DNA of 64,000 nucleotides from contig NC_083601.1 of the NCBI RefSeq assembly GCF_029168945.1, forward strand, positions 72,405,595 to 72,469,594. The letters are read 5' to 3'. Below the pieces are notes generated by a model. The model saw nothing but the letters and a program-made list of their open reading frames with translations, had not been told where the DNA came from and ran no database searches. The DNA comes from Cannabis sativa (Eukaryota; Streptophyta; Magnoliopsida; Rosales; Cannabaceae). Numbering within the stretch: position 1 is the stretch's first letter; the number at the start of each line of letters is the position of its first letter. Below are positions 1 to 11,583 of the stretch, in pieces. Made by a program: the position numbers and the translations under genes.

Positions 1-771
1 TGATCCACAAGATTTTGTCACACAATTTGTGACACGCAATATTCTGATTATGTTGAAAATAAAGAATATTTACACCATATTGAAAATTTTAATTATTTTA
101 CTTTTATGATAGGGAATTTTTTTAAAAAATACTATATTTTGTTCTTAAAAAAATATTGTGTAAATTTTATCTTTGTGTTCGTGTTAAGTTTTCGCGGTTG
201 TTGTTATTCTAGTTTTCTTGTTGTTTTAATTATTCCGTTTTGTTTTCTTACTGTTGTTTTATAAAAGAATAGTATTTTTGTAAAAAAATTCCGTATAACA
301 GTAAAATTATAAACATTTATTCAAAATATAATATTTTTGTAAAAATCTCTAAAAAAAAAATAATAAGGGTCCTCCGTGTGCGCAACTACATAATATGATA
401 TGAATGAACACGTCTCTCATTGTATTATTTTCAAATACTAAGGTCCAACTTGAACAAGAATGTCAAGGAATAAAACCCGAAAATCAAAGAAAGCAAGTAG
501 TGAACTTGAAATTTGTTTATATATTTATTTTATAAAATATTATCAGTACGTAACTTACTTACTTAATTGAATAAAAATAAAACCTTGCTCGATGAAATAA
601 TCGAGTTGTTTGTTTTAATTAGTAGTTTAGTTTAAATTATATTTTTGCCACATAAATTATTCAATAAAAAAATTGAACTAAAATTTCTCTACATTTTAAA
701 AACAAGTTGTATTGGAAGGTCAACCGTTACACTCTATTTATAAAGTATTCTATATAAAACATCACTTTTCC
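1..771. other. AT-rich intergenic DNA, no gene seen
   Basis: Homopolymer-rich AT sequence without a convincing reading frame. It leads into the LINE remnant that follows. Confidence 0.6.
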
Positions 772-855
772 CGTGGCATTGCTGCTTGGGCTGCATCCCG
801 GAATTTGGCTCGTTTCCTTTTCGTTGAGGAGGTTGCTCCTATCGTTCAGCGTTGA
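772..855 (+). pseudogene. C-terminal remnant of LINE-type RNase H
   Basis: A 28-codon frame ending in TGA at 853-855 reads like the tail of the RNase H-like domain (RVT_3 type) at the end of plant LINE polyproteins: an Ala/Arg-rich stretch with S-R-N-L-A-R-F, followed by V-E-E-V-A-P-I-V. The bases after the stop, an ATGAAAT stretch and an AT-rich tail to about 892, resemble a LINE 3' end. The upstream part is missing. The assignment is by motif resemblance only. Confidence 0.5.
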
Positions 856-908
856 TTATGTTGGTTAATGAAATGTTCTATAGTTATAAAAATATAGCGT
901 ACTCCTTA

Positions 909-951
909 GGTGAGAGCATCACTTTTGCTCTCACCCATGAGAGCATTTTTG
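909..951 (+). repeat. Left TIR of the 909-4698 element
   Basis: This is the inverted counterpart of 4656-4698. It differs from it by a few substitutions and one extra terminal G. It contains an internal hairpin formed by GTGAGAGCA and TGCTCTCAC. Confidence 0.8.
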
Positions 952-1280
952 TTGTATTCTAATTGGTTAAATAATAAAAGTGCATGAAATTAAAATGGGT
1001 TAGTAACATATAAATATAATATATATTGGTAGTTTTTTTTTTTTAGAAAAAAAATTGCTATTTAGTTATATTAATGTTATTTTTTTTAAAAAAAATAAAT
1101 AAATTCAATACCATACACGTATGAAATGGTATTGTATAACAAAAAACAAACAAACAAACAAACAATTTAGTCAGGTATTTTTCTATTTTTCTTCTTTTAT
1201 CATCATCCCTAAAATCTATAGCCATCATCATCTCCAGCATCATACCTCACCCACCAACGCCACCCCTCTTACAGGTTTGA

Positions 1281-1417
<137 letters not shown>

Positions 1418-1628
1418 TTCTATAATTTCTTATTTCTCCCTTAACTGCTCCAATAACATCACCGGACTTCTCATTACTAGTAGACTTCAGTGAACGCTTA
1501 ATCGTGCGTGTTGATGACTTCTACATAAAGTATATTATAAATATTAACAAAAGATGTTGTGAACACAAGGACTTAATATACACATATATACAAATTTTTC
1601 TAATTAAACCATTAAATTCTTCACTTAC

Positions 1629-4056
1629 TGTAATTCCCATCTCACGTTCAAGAAAAGTTGACCAAACTGAGTGGTCTTTTGAAACACTGCATCGTCAAAG
1701 GCTAATTGTTTTCCACGCACACAACCACTCTTCAATGTAGTATCCCATACACTTGTGGAAGTCTTTGTTGGAAATTATTTTACTAGGATCTTAGATCTAC
1801 TCACAAGTATGTTGATTAACATCCTAAATATGAACTTTCTAAAACGATGAAATAAACACATATAAAGTTTAGGAAACCTTACATTGGGTGCAGCGGAATA
1901 TAATGACTCCTTCCGTTCAGATATCTAGCCCTTGATTCCTTTTTGTAGCAGAGCATTATCAATATCTGAACTTGGATCTCTTTCTCTGATTCTTTAGTGC
2001 TGAAACTCCTTCTTGCTGAAAGTCTTTCTTCACGATCTTCCTCACTATAATTGAGGTATCACTTGCTGTGTGTGGGCACTACTCTTACACTAAGAATTTC
2101 GAAATTCAAGAGGAAAGAAAGAGAGAGGTAGTGGTCGGCCAGATAGGGAGAGAGAAGGCTCAGGTTTTTCTCTGAAGGAAAAATAGAAAATTTTAGTGTA
2201 ATTTTCCTGAAGCCTTCACTATCTATTTATAGCATTCCACTAGGGTTAGGTTTGAATTATTTGGCATTAAAATAATGAAAATATCAGTTTAAATTCCCTA
2301 CAAAAGTGGCCGGCCATGCTTAGTGGATTTGGGCCTCACTTTTTGCAATTTTGCAGTTTTATCTTTTCTGCATCTGATTTTCTCAAAAACGCCAATTTTC
2401 AAATTCAACCATTTAAATGCCAATTCTAACTATTTAATAACTATAAATAATTATTAAATAATATTGTCATTTATCATATTTATTAATTGAACCATACAAA
2501 GTATCATAATTAACAAATATGCCCCTAAAACTCTTTCTTTACAATTTCGCCCTTACTTAGTGAAAAATTCACAAATAGACATAGTCTAATTTGAGAATTA
2601 TCATTGATTAATCAAAACCAATTATATGAGTCTTACAAGCAATATTATCTCAACTAGTGGGGGGACCATGGGTCTATATAACCGAGCTTCCAATAAGCAA
2701 ATCAAGAATTTATAACCTAAATTCACTGACTTATTAATTCTTCGTTGAATCCACGCATAGAACTTAGAATTGCACTCTCTGTATATAGAATGCTCTATAT
2801 GTTCCACCATATAGACACATCATTAGTTATCCATTGTTATTATCCTAATTTGATCAATGATCCTCTATATGAATGATCTACACTGTAAAGGGATTAGATT
2901 ACCGTTACACCCTACAATGTATTTAATCCTTAAAATACTTAGCCCCGTATAAATGATATTTCAGCTTATGTGAAATGAGATCTCCACCATTTATTTTCGT
3001 TTGGTCAAGCTCGAAGGAGATCATCCTTTACTTACTATTCGCCAGATAGAAGCTATAGATTCCATGTTTATGTTAGCGCTCCCACTCAATTGCACTACCG
3101 TGTTCCCAAAATGTACGTATCACCCTGACCCAAAAGTAGGCTTAACTAACAAATCAAAGAACACGAATAGCCTCTTGAGATTGAGCCTAATCATAACAGG
3201 ATTAAGATCATTTGATCTAGGATCAACTAGGCGATATTGACTTGAATAGATATTACGGTAAGTTTAATACATCTAAGTCAAAGTTCAATATCGGTCCCTT
3301 CCGATGCATACTCCATGCATCCAACCTGAGCTTTACTTTAACCAATGCTCTGGAAAGAACATAACATTTCTCCAAATACAAGTAAACTCTGTTGTAGATT
3401 ATCATATCAGTAAAACCCTGTGTCTATAAATCTAGGAAACTTTATTCACATAGTCATGTTTACTTTCCAATGTGTTGACAGCACAATAAACAGGATCAAG
3501 TATGTGAAAAGGGTTTCAGATGAATTTATACATTATGTACATATAATCATGAAATAAATCATGTGAACCATGCAACATTAAATGTTATTTCTGATCTATA
3601 TTAATAAGTAAATCTGATTATATTGAAATGAGTTTTATTTAGGGCATAAAACCCAACAGTCTTACCATTGACACTTTTAAAAAAAGCAATTGCAGGTGAA
3701 GGTGTTGGTAAATTCGATTCAACAGCCTCAGTAGTTGACTTCTCACCAATATACTGTTGATTGAAATGATCTTGTTTCTTTACATTTTCATTAATGAGTA
3801 TAACAGATTCATTTTTAACTCTAAATTCTCTGCTCTTCTTCTTACCTAGCTCATTTGAACCCTCATCCAAACTCCCAAGATAAAATTTTAAATTTTTTGA
3901 TTGAAATTGTTTTCGATCCTCATCTCGCCTTTTACCCTCCTCAGATAGGGTATGCATATCAGATCGTATTGTACGGACACTTTCTTTCAACTCATCGTAG
4001 GATGTTCCCAATATTTGTAAAGTTTTCAATATGTTATCCAAAGGTACTGCTTCCAT
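1629..4056 (-). pseudogene. Transposon-borne gene split by a solo LTR
   Basis: The ATG at 4056 follows an AG acceptor-like site. The frame starts MEAVPLDN, is rich in Lys, Glu and Arg over its first 60 residues (possible coiled coil), and runs to the LTR insertion at 3658. If the LTR and one GTCTT copy are set aside, the frame stays open for about another 45 codons between 1765 and 1629, to a GTAAG donor-like site. A probable non-coding first exon at about 4240-4312 precedes an intron holding the (GA)n tract. I do not recognise the protein family. It may be a transposon accessory protein or a captured gene. The LTR insertion has inactivated it. Confidence 0.45.
1766..3658 (-). mobile_element. 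Solo LTR of the large-LTR family, minus orientation
   Basis: A complete LTR reading TG...CA on the minus strand (TGTTGGGTTTTATGCC start; TTCCAACA end). It is flanked by perfect 5-bp duplications GTCTT at 1761-1765 and 3659-3663. It is closely related to the LTRs at 31397, 40994, 50040 and 56477. A TATA box reads TATAAATA on the minus strand at 2224-2231. With no internal region and intact TSDs, it is a product of LTR-LTR recombination. Confidence 0.93.
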
Positions 4057-4115
4057 ACTATAAATAATTCAAATATGATAAGTTAAACGAAAATTAAAAT
4101 AATCTTTGAGTATGA

Positions 4116-4221
<106 letters not shown>

Positions 4222-4655
4222 TAACACATAGAACCTGTTTAGTCTTAGCGTCGGCGTTGGCTTCGGTGGTTTCGGTTGTGTCAGTTGTGGTGGCGGCAGA
4301 AATAGATGAAGCTTTTGGTTTTATTTTTAGAAATACTAATTTCTTTTTTTTTTTTGAATAATTTTTGTTGGAAATAATTTGAATAGAGAGTGAAGTTGAA
4401 ATAATTTTGTTGGAAACAATTTAAATAGGGAGTCGGGTAGAACTAATTTTTTAACAAAATCAGATCATGCCTTGAATATAGGAGAATTTTTTTTAAAAAA
4501 ACTAACGTATTCATTTTTTAGAAAGGTAAAAAAAAGAGATCATGCCTAGATTATAAGAGAATTAAAAATAAATAATAAAAATTCTATGTGTGATACCTCA
4601 TGATAATCAAATAAACTACAATAAATTATTACCATTAGATTAAAAATCAAAGGTT

Positions 4656-4698
4656 TAAAAAATGCCCTCATAAGTGAGAGCAAAAATGATGCTCTCAC
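4656..4698 (-). repeat. Right TIR of the 909-4698 element
   Basis: The reverse complement matches 909-951 over almost its full length. It is followed directly by the TTA duplication at 4699-4701. Confidence 0.8.
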
Positions 4699-4701
4699 TT
4701 A

Positions 4702-5084
4702 AGAATATATATCACTTTTGTATTTACTTATAAGTGCATTTTTGTTTTTGGTACATGAAGAAAATACAATATATATTTTTATGATAATGTATATATGATA
4801 CACAATATATATTATAGTATAGTAAATTTTTGGCTATGCCATGATTTATCTGAGTATATACTATAATTTAGATTAAAATTTATTAAGTATAGATGACTAA
4901 TTATACTTATTGTCAAACTTTTAAACTAATTACAATATATATTATTATATAATACTTTATTATATTAAAAGATGAATTACATACATCTATTTAAAGTATT
5001 GAAAGATTATTTTTAAATTATATTTGAATTGTAAATTTTTTTATACAAGTAAGGGGAATTACTTTTTTTTCTACCAGTACACTA
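4702..5084. other. AT-rich DNA, nothing recognised
   Basis: Low-complexity AT sequence between the TIR element and the GC-richer repeat block at 5085. No open frame of note. Confidence 0.6.
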
Positions 5085-5400
5085 TCTCGGGCCTCGACGG
5101 GCTCTTTAGACTGCCGATATTGACCAATAACGGGGGCCCGGGCCCGTCGAGATAGGTATCGAAAAATGTTAAATTAGGATAAAAATATACCTATATATCT
5201 TGACGGACATAGACTGCTGAGATTGCATCATAATTAACGGTGAGTTTTGCCCGCCGAGAGTGTCTAAAATAACGAAGGACCGGGACCACCGAAATAAATT
5301 CACCACCAATATTCTTATCATTGAAATTTATGGTGGGCCAAACCCGCCGAAATTGATCAATAACGGGGACGAGCCCGCCGATATAAACCTATTTTTTTGT
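5085..5400. repeat. Degenerate GC-rich repeat block, possible TE terminus
   Basis: Variants of a motif of the form GCCGAtATTGAcCAATAACGGGG followed by GCCCG recur at about 5110-5145, 5215-5255 and 5335-5380, spaced roughly 100 bp apart. Subterminal repeat arrays of CACTA-like elements look like this, but I found no CACTA terminus or TSD here. The class is unassigned. Confidence 0.4.
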
Positions 5401-5599
5401 GGTGTTAATGCGCCTGTGTGTTTTTATATATATATATATATATGTATATGTAAAATAATTCTAGTTTGGTAAATTATTTAGAAGTATTTTAAAATTAATG
5501 GACTATTAATACTTTAAGTACTATGTACAATGTTATGTAAAAAATTGAATTATAATTTTTTATATGCTATAAAAACATAGATGACCTTATAACTTATTA

Positions 5600-6185
5600 G
5601 TATGGTTGAATATCCAATTCAATTCATATATTTTTCTTCTAATCTAATTTAATCTAATTGGTAATTAGATTTGAAAATTCATTATCCGATCCAATCTAAT
5701 TAGGACTCAAAATTCAATCTCATTCAATCCAATTATTAATTTCAATTGGGCTAGTTTTCTAATTAGATATCTAATACTTACATACCTATTTTTTATATTA
5801 ACCTAAAATCATGAAGAAAAATAAAAGTAAATAAATATTATTCTTCAGTTAAGTTTAATACTCCATAAATATATCATTTTTATAAGTTTAATGCAACTAA
5901 AAATTTAAAATAACTAAAATAACAATACTCCCAAATAGTGAAAAAGAATAAAAATTATAAAAATAAATATACAAAACAATTAAGTATTACAAATTAAACA
6001 ACAACAGTAAAATTGTAAAAATTAAAATAAAATATAATTGGATTGATCAATTTTTAATAATTAGATTTTAAAATTGACACTTAATAATCGATTTAATCTA
6101 ATTAAAATTCAACTTTTAATATCAAATCTAATCCAATTATAATTGGATTAAATCAATTTAGTTTAATTGAATTGATTGGATCCTC
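5600..6185. repeat. Possible MITE with long imperfect inverted halves
   Basis: The left part (about 5605-5780) is rich in AATCTAATT and CCAATTCAATT motifs. The right part (about 6030-6182) carries their reverse complements (AATTAGATT, AATTGAATTGATTGG). This suggests a MITE-like inverted-repeat structure of about 580 bp. The ends and TSD cannot be fixed by eye, and low complexity inflates the apparent match. Confidence 0.35.
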
Positions 6186-6364
6186 TCCATTAAAATAGAG
6201 TGACCCCCGATGATAAAATCTCCTAATATATATTCGTGTTGGTTGTAAATGTTTTGCTCTTTTCTAATTAGTTTATATGTTTTAATGATCATTTGTACAA
6301 ATACAATTATTCAAATAATATTTTTTTTAACTCAAATCGGTATCTTTATTAATTAATCAAATCG

Positions 6365-6778
6365 TTAAAAACAAATAGAACGTGCTTCAAAGGAACAATC
6401 CTCCAACTGAAGCACACAACCTGGAGAGAAACAAGAATCTCTAGCTAAACATTGAGCCAGCTTATTTGCAGATCGTTTGACAAAACGAGATTCAACATTG
6501 TCGAAAGATAAAAGCAAGGCACGAACATCATGCCCTAAAAGACCAAAAGAAAATGACATAGAGACTTGTCCCCAATTGTAACGATCAATCCAACTTAATG
6601 CTTCTTTGATGCCAACCATCTCAGCAACTTCAGGTTGAACCCTCCCTACATGACCCGGATTAAATGCCTCCACGATATTACCATGGCAGTCGTGAGCCAC
6701 ACAACCCCACCCAAACCTGCCTTCAACCATCTCAAACCAGACAACCATAAAACATCTCAACCTAGAAAACTTAGTCAC
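6365..6778 (-). pseudogene. LINE RNase H-like domain fragment
   Basis: A 137-codon frame with features of the plant RNase H-like domain at the C terminus of non-LTR retrotransposon polyproteins: an early GWGCVAHD strand, an E-x-x-G-I-K-E-A-L helix, and near the end F-V-K-R-S-A-N-K-L-A-Q-C-L-A-R. No reverse transcriptase is seen upstream on this strand (6779-7210). This is a 5'-truncated LINE relic. The T-rich bases at about 6320-6330 could be the old poly(A) tail. Confidence 0.6.
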
Positions 6779-8089
6779 TCAAACCAGAAAACTTAAACTT
6801 CTCAAACTAAAAAATAATGGCAAAAACCAAAACAATCTCAAACCAATAATCAAGAACCAAACTCAGACCATAAAACAATCACACCATGTCACAAAGACAA
6901 GACTTACGGTAACGGAACCGAACAGAAGACAAAAGACAAAAGACAAAAATTTTACTAGATAAACTAATAACAGTAAATTAACTAAGAATCTAACCCCATA
7001 AAAACCTAATTAGAATTAACTACTAACAGTAAAAATAGAAGCAACAAAATTAAACACAGATTTTAAACCAAACTCAAAACAAGATCCCCTTGTCGCTGCC
7101 TACGTCGCTGCAGAATCCCATCGCCGAAATCATGGTGTGTGATCATCAAAAAACCAAGGACTTCAAAACAGAGACCAATGTGATCACATGGAAGCGACAA
7201 CTTCAATACCCGAGTGCTTCAAATAATATTAATTAATCATCAGATAGTGAATATAATTAGTTAATTTATATTTTTATAGAAATAGTATAATTAATTTATT
7301 TATTTTAATTAAGCATTTACATATTACACATTGCATAGTTTGAGATTCCAATCAAGAACTCTAAATACACATTTTCCTATGAATATTTGAGTTAGCCTTA
7401 AGTGGTTGTATAATTAATTTGTTAATTATTGTTATTATTTTTTTTTTTGGTGCATACTTTGCTAGTGGTGTCTTCTTCTTCTTTTGGTGGTTAAAATCTC
7501 AACAAGGAAGCTACAATAAATTAATGAAGTAAATAGATCAGAATAGAATAAAAGAAATTGAATTAAGCACATTTAAAAGATCACATGTAAACTAAGAATC
7601 TAAAAAAGAGAAGTGTATTCTCTTGTCTTATAACGACTGCTAAAGAATTGTGTCGTATCGAATTTTAAATAAATAATCTAATTCTATATCCCATACGACA
7701 ATATTTCACCTTTATCACGAGAATCATGCATGAATATATTTTCCCAAATTAATTCTATATCCAACTTTTGATCACTCAAACTATAATATTCATAAATTCT
7801 CTCCTATTCGACACCCGAATATGCCATTGCCAATAAGCCAAGCAAATATTTGGAACTTATTATATATGTTAATTCCATAATATAAGGGGTGATATCTCAT
7901 CTCATATTCAGCACACATGTTTCGATTTCGAATATAATTATATAAGAGCACAATAGTCATGATCTGTAGCCAGCAAATGGTGTTAGTTTTCGTATGAATG
8001 GACCCCACCAAATTTTATTATTAAAAAAAACAAAATTAAGATGGACAGATATATATAATGGGATTTGGTTGATAATAGGAAGCACATAT
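6779..8089. other. Non-coding, AT-rich; nothing firm
   Basis: No supported gene. 6785-7210 is A-rich and could be degraded LINE-associated sequence. 7210-8089 is low-complexity AT DNA. Short open frames here show no family motif. Confidence 0.5.
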
Positions 8090-8098
8090 TATAATTAA

Positions 8099-8343
8099 GG
8101 GATCTTGGCGGCTAAACTATCTGAACTTTACGGTTTGTAACACTTAACCACAAAAATCGAATTTTTGGCGGCTAAACTACCTAAACTCTAGTTCCGTTTT
8201 GGTCTGCACACCTCTGTCCAAAAATCACAGTTAAATGCCACGGTGGACTGTCTACGTGTACAAGTGTGTACACGTGGCAAATTTTTAGTGGTCCACGTAA
8301 TATTAGTTTTAAAAAATAATTATAAATATTAAAAAAAAATAAA
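8099..8343 (+). repeat. Left TIR of the Pack-MULE
   Basis: Matches the reverse complement of 9330-9574 closely. It contains two direct copies of TTGGCGGCTAAACTA and a hairpin (ACGTGTACA, 4-nt loop, TGTACACGT). Confidence 0.9.
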
Positions 8344-8649
8344 AAATCAGAAATAAAAAATAAAATATTTTTTTTATTATTTTTTTTTCTTTTTCTTTTT
8401 TTCTGCTTTTATTTATTTTTTTTTTCATTTTTTTGTTCTTTTTTATTTTTATTTTGATTTACTCTTTTCTTCCTCCTCTCGCAAAACCTACACCCACCCA
8501 CTCCTTCTTCTTCCTCTTCCTTTCTTCATCTCCTTCGTCTTCTCGCAAAACCCTAACCCTTCTTCAATGTTAGCTTTACTACCCAAAACCTTTTTCCATT
8601 GTTGCTCTGTTGGACTAAACCTTAGCAGTCTTATTCCTTGTTTCTACAA

Positions 8650-8959
8650 ATGTCTTGGGGCTACAAAAGATGCACCTTTCTCAACCCCTCATCTCAGAAA
8701 TCCACTTGCCAAATCTGCTTTTCATCTGAATCGTCGTCATTGCCATCATCATCATCTTCCTCTTCTCTTGCTTCTACCCCGAAATGGTCTTGCAAAGCTT
8801 GTACTTTCCACAATCCATAAAAATTCCAACTGCGAAGTTTGCGACACTAGGGCACATGTCTCGTCTTTTTCGAGCTTTGAGGATTTGAACGATACGGGTC
8901 CGGGATCCGAATCGGACTCTTCAAAGGGGGTCTGTTTTCATGCCCTTGCAGCCTTGTGA
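8650..8959 (+). pseudogene. Captured RanBP2-type zinc-finger gene fragment
   Basis: From the ATG at 8650 the frame begins MSWGYKRCTFLNP and contains a C-x2-C ending in CQIC. After a Ser-rich spacer comes a second module WSCKACTFHNP, completed in another frame by N-C-E-V-C. W-x-C-x2-C-T-x3-N with a distal C-x2-C is the RanBP2-type zinc finger. One frameshift at about 8817 separates the two halves of the second finger, followed by an acidic/Ser-rich stretch (SSFEDLNDTG). In plants such tandem fingers occur at the N terminus of larger proteins, but I cannot name the parent. Non-functional as it stands. Confidence 0.7.
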
Positions 8960-9007
8960 GAGGATGAAGATTTCTGAACCAGTCGAGGTCGAACCAGATT
9001 TTGCCCA

Positions 9008-9171
9008 TTGGGGTCGGAGATAAAGAAGGCTATGGAGGAGAGGAAGGCGGCGGAGAAAGAGGAGAGGGTTTTCAAGACAGAGTGGCTGAGGAGATTAGGA
9101 AAATACAGTGGCCGGCGTTTGATAAGGTGTTGGGGACGACTGGGGTTGTGTTGGGTGTGATAGCTGGCTGA
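9008..9171 (+). pseudogene. SECE1: Captured chloroplast SecE1 fragment
   Basis: The translation reads LGSEIKKAMEERK, then after a one-base frameshift near 9070-9083 it reads RVAEEIRKIQWPAFDKVLGT followed by TGVVLGVIAG, ending at a TGA at 9169-9171. This matches the conserved core of plant plastid SecE (thylakoid Sec translocase subunit SECE1): amphipathic helix, W-P-[AS]-F motif and the start of the membrane helix. The remaining transmembrane segment and the C terminus are absent. It lies about 50 bp after the zinc-finger fragment, so two unrelated genes were joined inside one MULE. Confidence 0.85.
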
Positions 9172-9329
9172 GGAGGGTTTTCGTATATATATTTCATGAA
9201 GTAGAAAGAAGAAAGAAGAAGAAGAAGAAGAAAGAAGAAGAAAAAGAAAAAAAAATTAATTTAATAATTTTCTTAAATTATGAAAAGTAAAAAAATAAAA
9301 AAAAAATAATTAATTTTTTCTGATTTTTT

Positions 9330-9574
9330 TTTTAATTTTTTAAATATTTATAATTATTTTTTAAAACTAATATTACGTGGACCACTAAAAACTTGCCATG
9401 TGTACAAGTGTGTACACGTGGACAGTCCACCGTGGCACTTAACTGTGATTTTTTGACGGAGGTGTGCAGACCAAAACGGAACTAGAGTTTAGGTAGTTTA
9501 GCCGCCAAAAATTCGGTTTTTGTGGTTAAGTGTTATAAACCGTAAAGTTTAAGTAGTTTAGCCGCCAATATCCC
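9330..9574 (-). repeat. Right TIR of the Pack-MULE
   Basis: Inverted counterpart of 8099-8343, with the same twofold TTGGCGGCTAAACT(A) motif. It is followed by the TSD TATAATTAA. Confidence 0.9.
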
Positions 9575-9583
9575 TATAATTAA

Positions 9584-11583
9584 TTAATAACAAAGATCGA
9601 AATAGCTCCATCAAAAGGTAATTAAAATTTTTGTAAAATTTTGATATATACCAATCATGCTTCTTATTTTAATTAATATTTAAATATTTTAATAGTATTT
9701 TATAATTTAAATTTATCAAATATAAATCAATTTTTATAAAATAATAAAAAAATAATACTGTTTTTAATTAAAATACTAATTTACTATCTATTCTCTATTA
9801 TAGAAAGTCATTTCTTATATGACTGTAACTCATGCAAGCATACTTTAATTAAAGAGTGTGTTTAAAAAGTACATTGAAGATGCTCTAAAAATTAAAAATA
9901 AGAGAACTTGATTAAATCATAAATAAAAGAAATTTCCCATGGTTTTTCCAAGGAATATATCAAGGATAATGATTTTTATTTACTTTTATTTAATTTTTTA
10001 AAATTAAATATATAATTACAATTTTTCCTTAAAAATATGATACAAAATAACTAACTTAAAAAGATAATTTAATTAATTTAATTACATTTTCTTAAAAAAA
10101 GATAAACAACATATCATCATTTCATTTCCAAAAAAATAATATATTACAAATATTAATTTTCATCATTATTTCTTTTCTTCCGTTATATTTTTTGATTGAT
10201 TGTGAATACTATTTATATATTTTTTGATTGATAATAACTCTTATTTATATTTATATATTTATTTAGTCAATTAAAGCTAGCGCGGCAGTGGTGTAAATTA
10301 TTGTTTTTTTTTTCCTTAAAATATCTTAAATAATAATGTCTTAACCAATAACTTTATTCAAATTTCATACTAGTTAATCTTATCTCACCTCGTCATTAAT
10401 CTCTATATGCATCAATCATCTCAATCAATTAGTTATATCACTCCTTTTTGTTTGTTAATTAGTTCTGTTTTTTTTAAGACTTGGCATAGCCAATTATCAC
10501 AAGTTGCATACACGTACGTCATTAGTTATATATTTATATATACAATAATAATTACATGTAAAATGACTACCATTTTCTAGCCCTCTCAAACTTGTTTTTT
10601 CGACCCCAGATTGCTGAGAACAAATATCTATAATAATTACTAATAAGGCAAATAGCAATAAACATTTAGTGGTATAGACTATATATTGCTTATCAAATTC
10701 AAAATAAATATATGATTAATTAAATAATTATCATAACAGTATATATATGAATTATGTAACGTGTGGATATGTGTGATCGGCTTTTTACGTGATCATTAAG
10801 AGTCTAAGACGGCAATCCTGTATGTATTAATTAATTATTAAGGCTAATTAATAACTTAATCAAACAATTTGTGTATGTAAGACAAATTCATATTAGTAAT
10901 TCATAGTGGGGGACATCGAATTGAATACGATTGCTCTCAACTATTTGACCTTTTCTATAGCAAATGTCGACGTTTTTTGTTAATCAAATTATACTTTTTT
11001 TTTTCTTGTATAAAAGGATAAGAGTGCAAGTAGTTTGATTCAGCACTTATCACAATTGGATAAGAATATATGCAGATAATTAAAATTAAAGCAGAGAATT
11101 TTAAATTTTTTGATCAGAAGAGAATTTTAATTTTTCATTAATTAATATATGTGAGTCTATATACTATAATCACTATTTGGTTTTCATCAGAATTTATTCT
11201 TCCAATTTCCAAATATCAAAATTAAATATATTTAGATAAGAAAAAATCAAAATTAATATTAGTTTTAGGTAAAGTTTACTTTTTTTTTTCTTCTTATTTA
11301 GATTGTATGTGAAGGTATGATTACACGAATGATTTGTTTTAGCAAATTAATATTTGTGCTATTATAATTGGTTGGTAAAATATAATTAGGTATATATAAA
11401 TCAAAATAAAATGATACTTATTATTTACTTCTAGAAAATTGGGTATATGAAATACTTGCATACAATACTCCATGTAAATCCGTAGATAACAAGTCAATAG
11501 AAAGTGAAAGAAGCTCGGCACCAAGAAAAGTCTTAACACTAAATAAAATAAAATTACTGTAAAAGAAAAATAGCAACTTCTGC
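9584..11583. other. AT-rich DNA between Pack-MULE and Helitron
   Basis: No gene or structured repeat recognised. The 3' terminus of the minus-strand Helitron should lie here, to the left of its last exon at 11584, but no CTRR end with a GC-rich hairpin could be identified. Confidence 0.5.

Larger units (their letters stand above)
8099..9574. mobile_element. Pack-MULE with two captured gene fragments
   Basis: Both ends begin GGGATnTTGGCGGCTAAACTA and form TIRs of about 245 bp. The 9-bp duplication TATAATTAA flanks the element at 8090-8098 and 9575-9583. Long TIRs with a 9-bp TSD are diagnostic of Mutator-like elements. There is no MURA transposase. The interior, about 985 bp, holds fragments of a RanBP2-type zinc-finger gene and of the chloroplast SecE1 gene, which is the definition of a Pack-MULE. 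Length is 1,476 bp. Confidence 0.92.

Noticed and set aside
3001..3240. 79-codon open frame (VKLEGDHPLLTIRQ) antisense to the LTR, present also at 31817, 41414, 50457 and 56904
   Set aside because: It lacks an ATG and lies opposite U3. It recurs only because the LTRs are near-identical, and the more diverged LTR at 44930-45180 breaks it. No coding signal beyond repeat identity.
8567..8960. 130-codon frame starting MLALLPKTFF as one continuous protein
   Set aside because: Only its last third is in the zinc-finger frame. The first part is out of frame with MSWGYKRC, so the continuous frame is an artefact of the frameshift.
10274..10290. CTAGCGCGGC near 10277 as the minus-strand Helitron 3' end
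   Set aside because: CTAG directly abuts the GC bases and there is no complementary stem. Left as unresolved.
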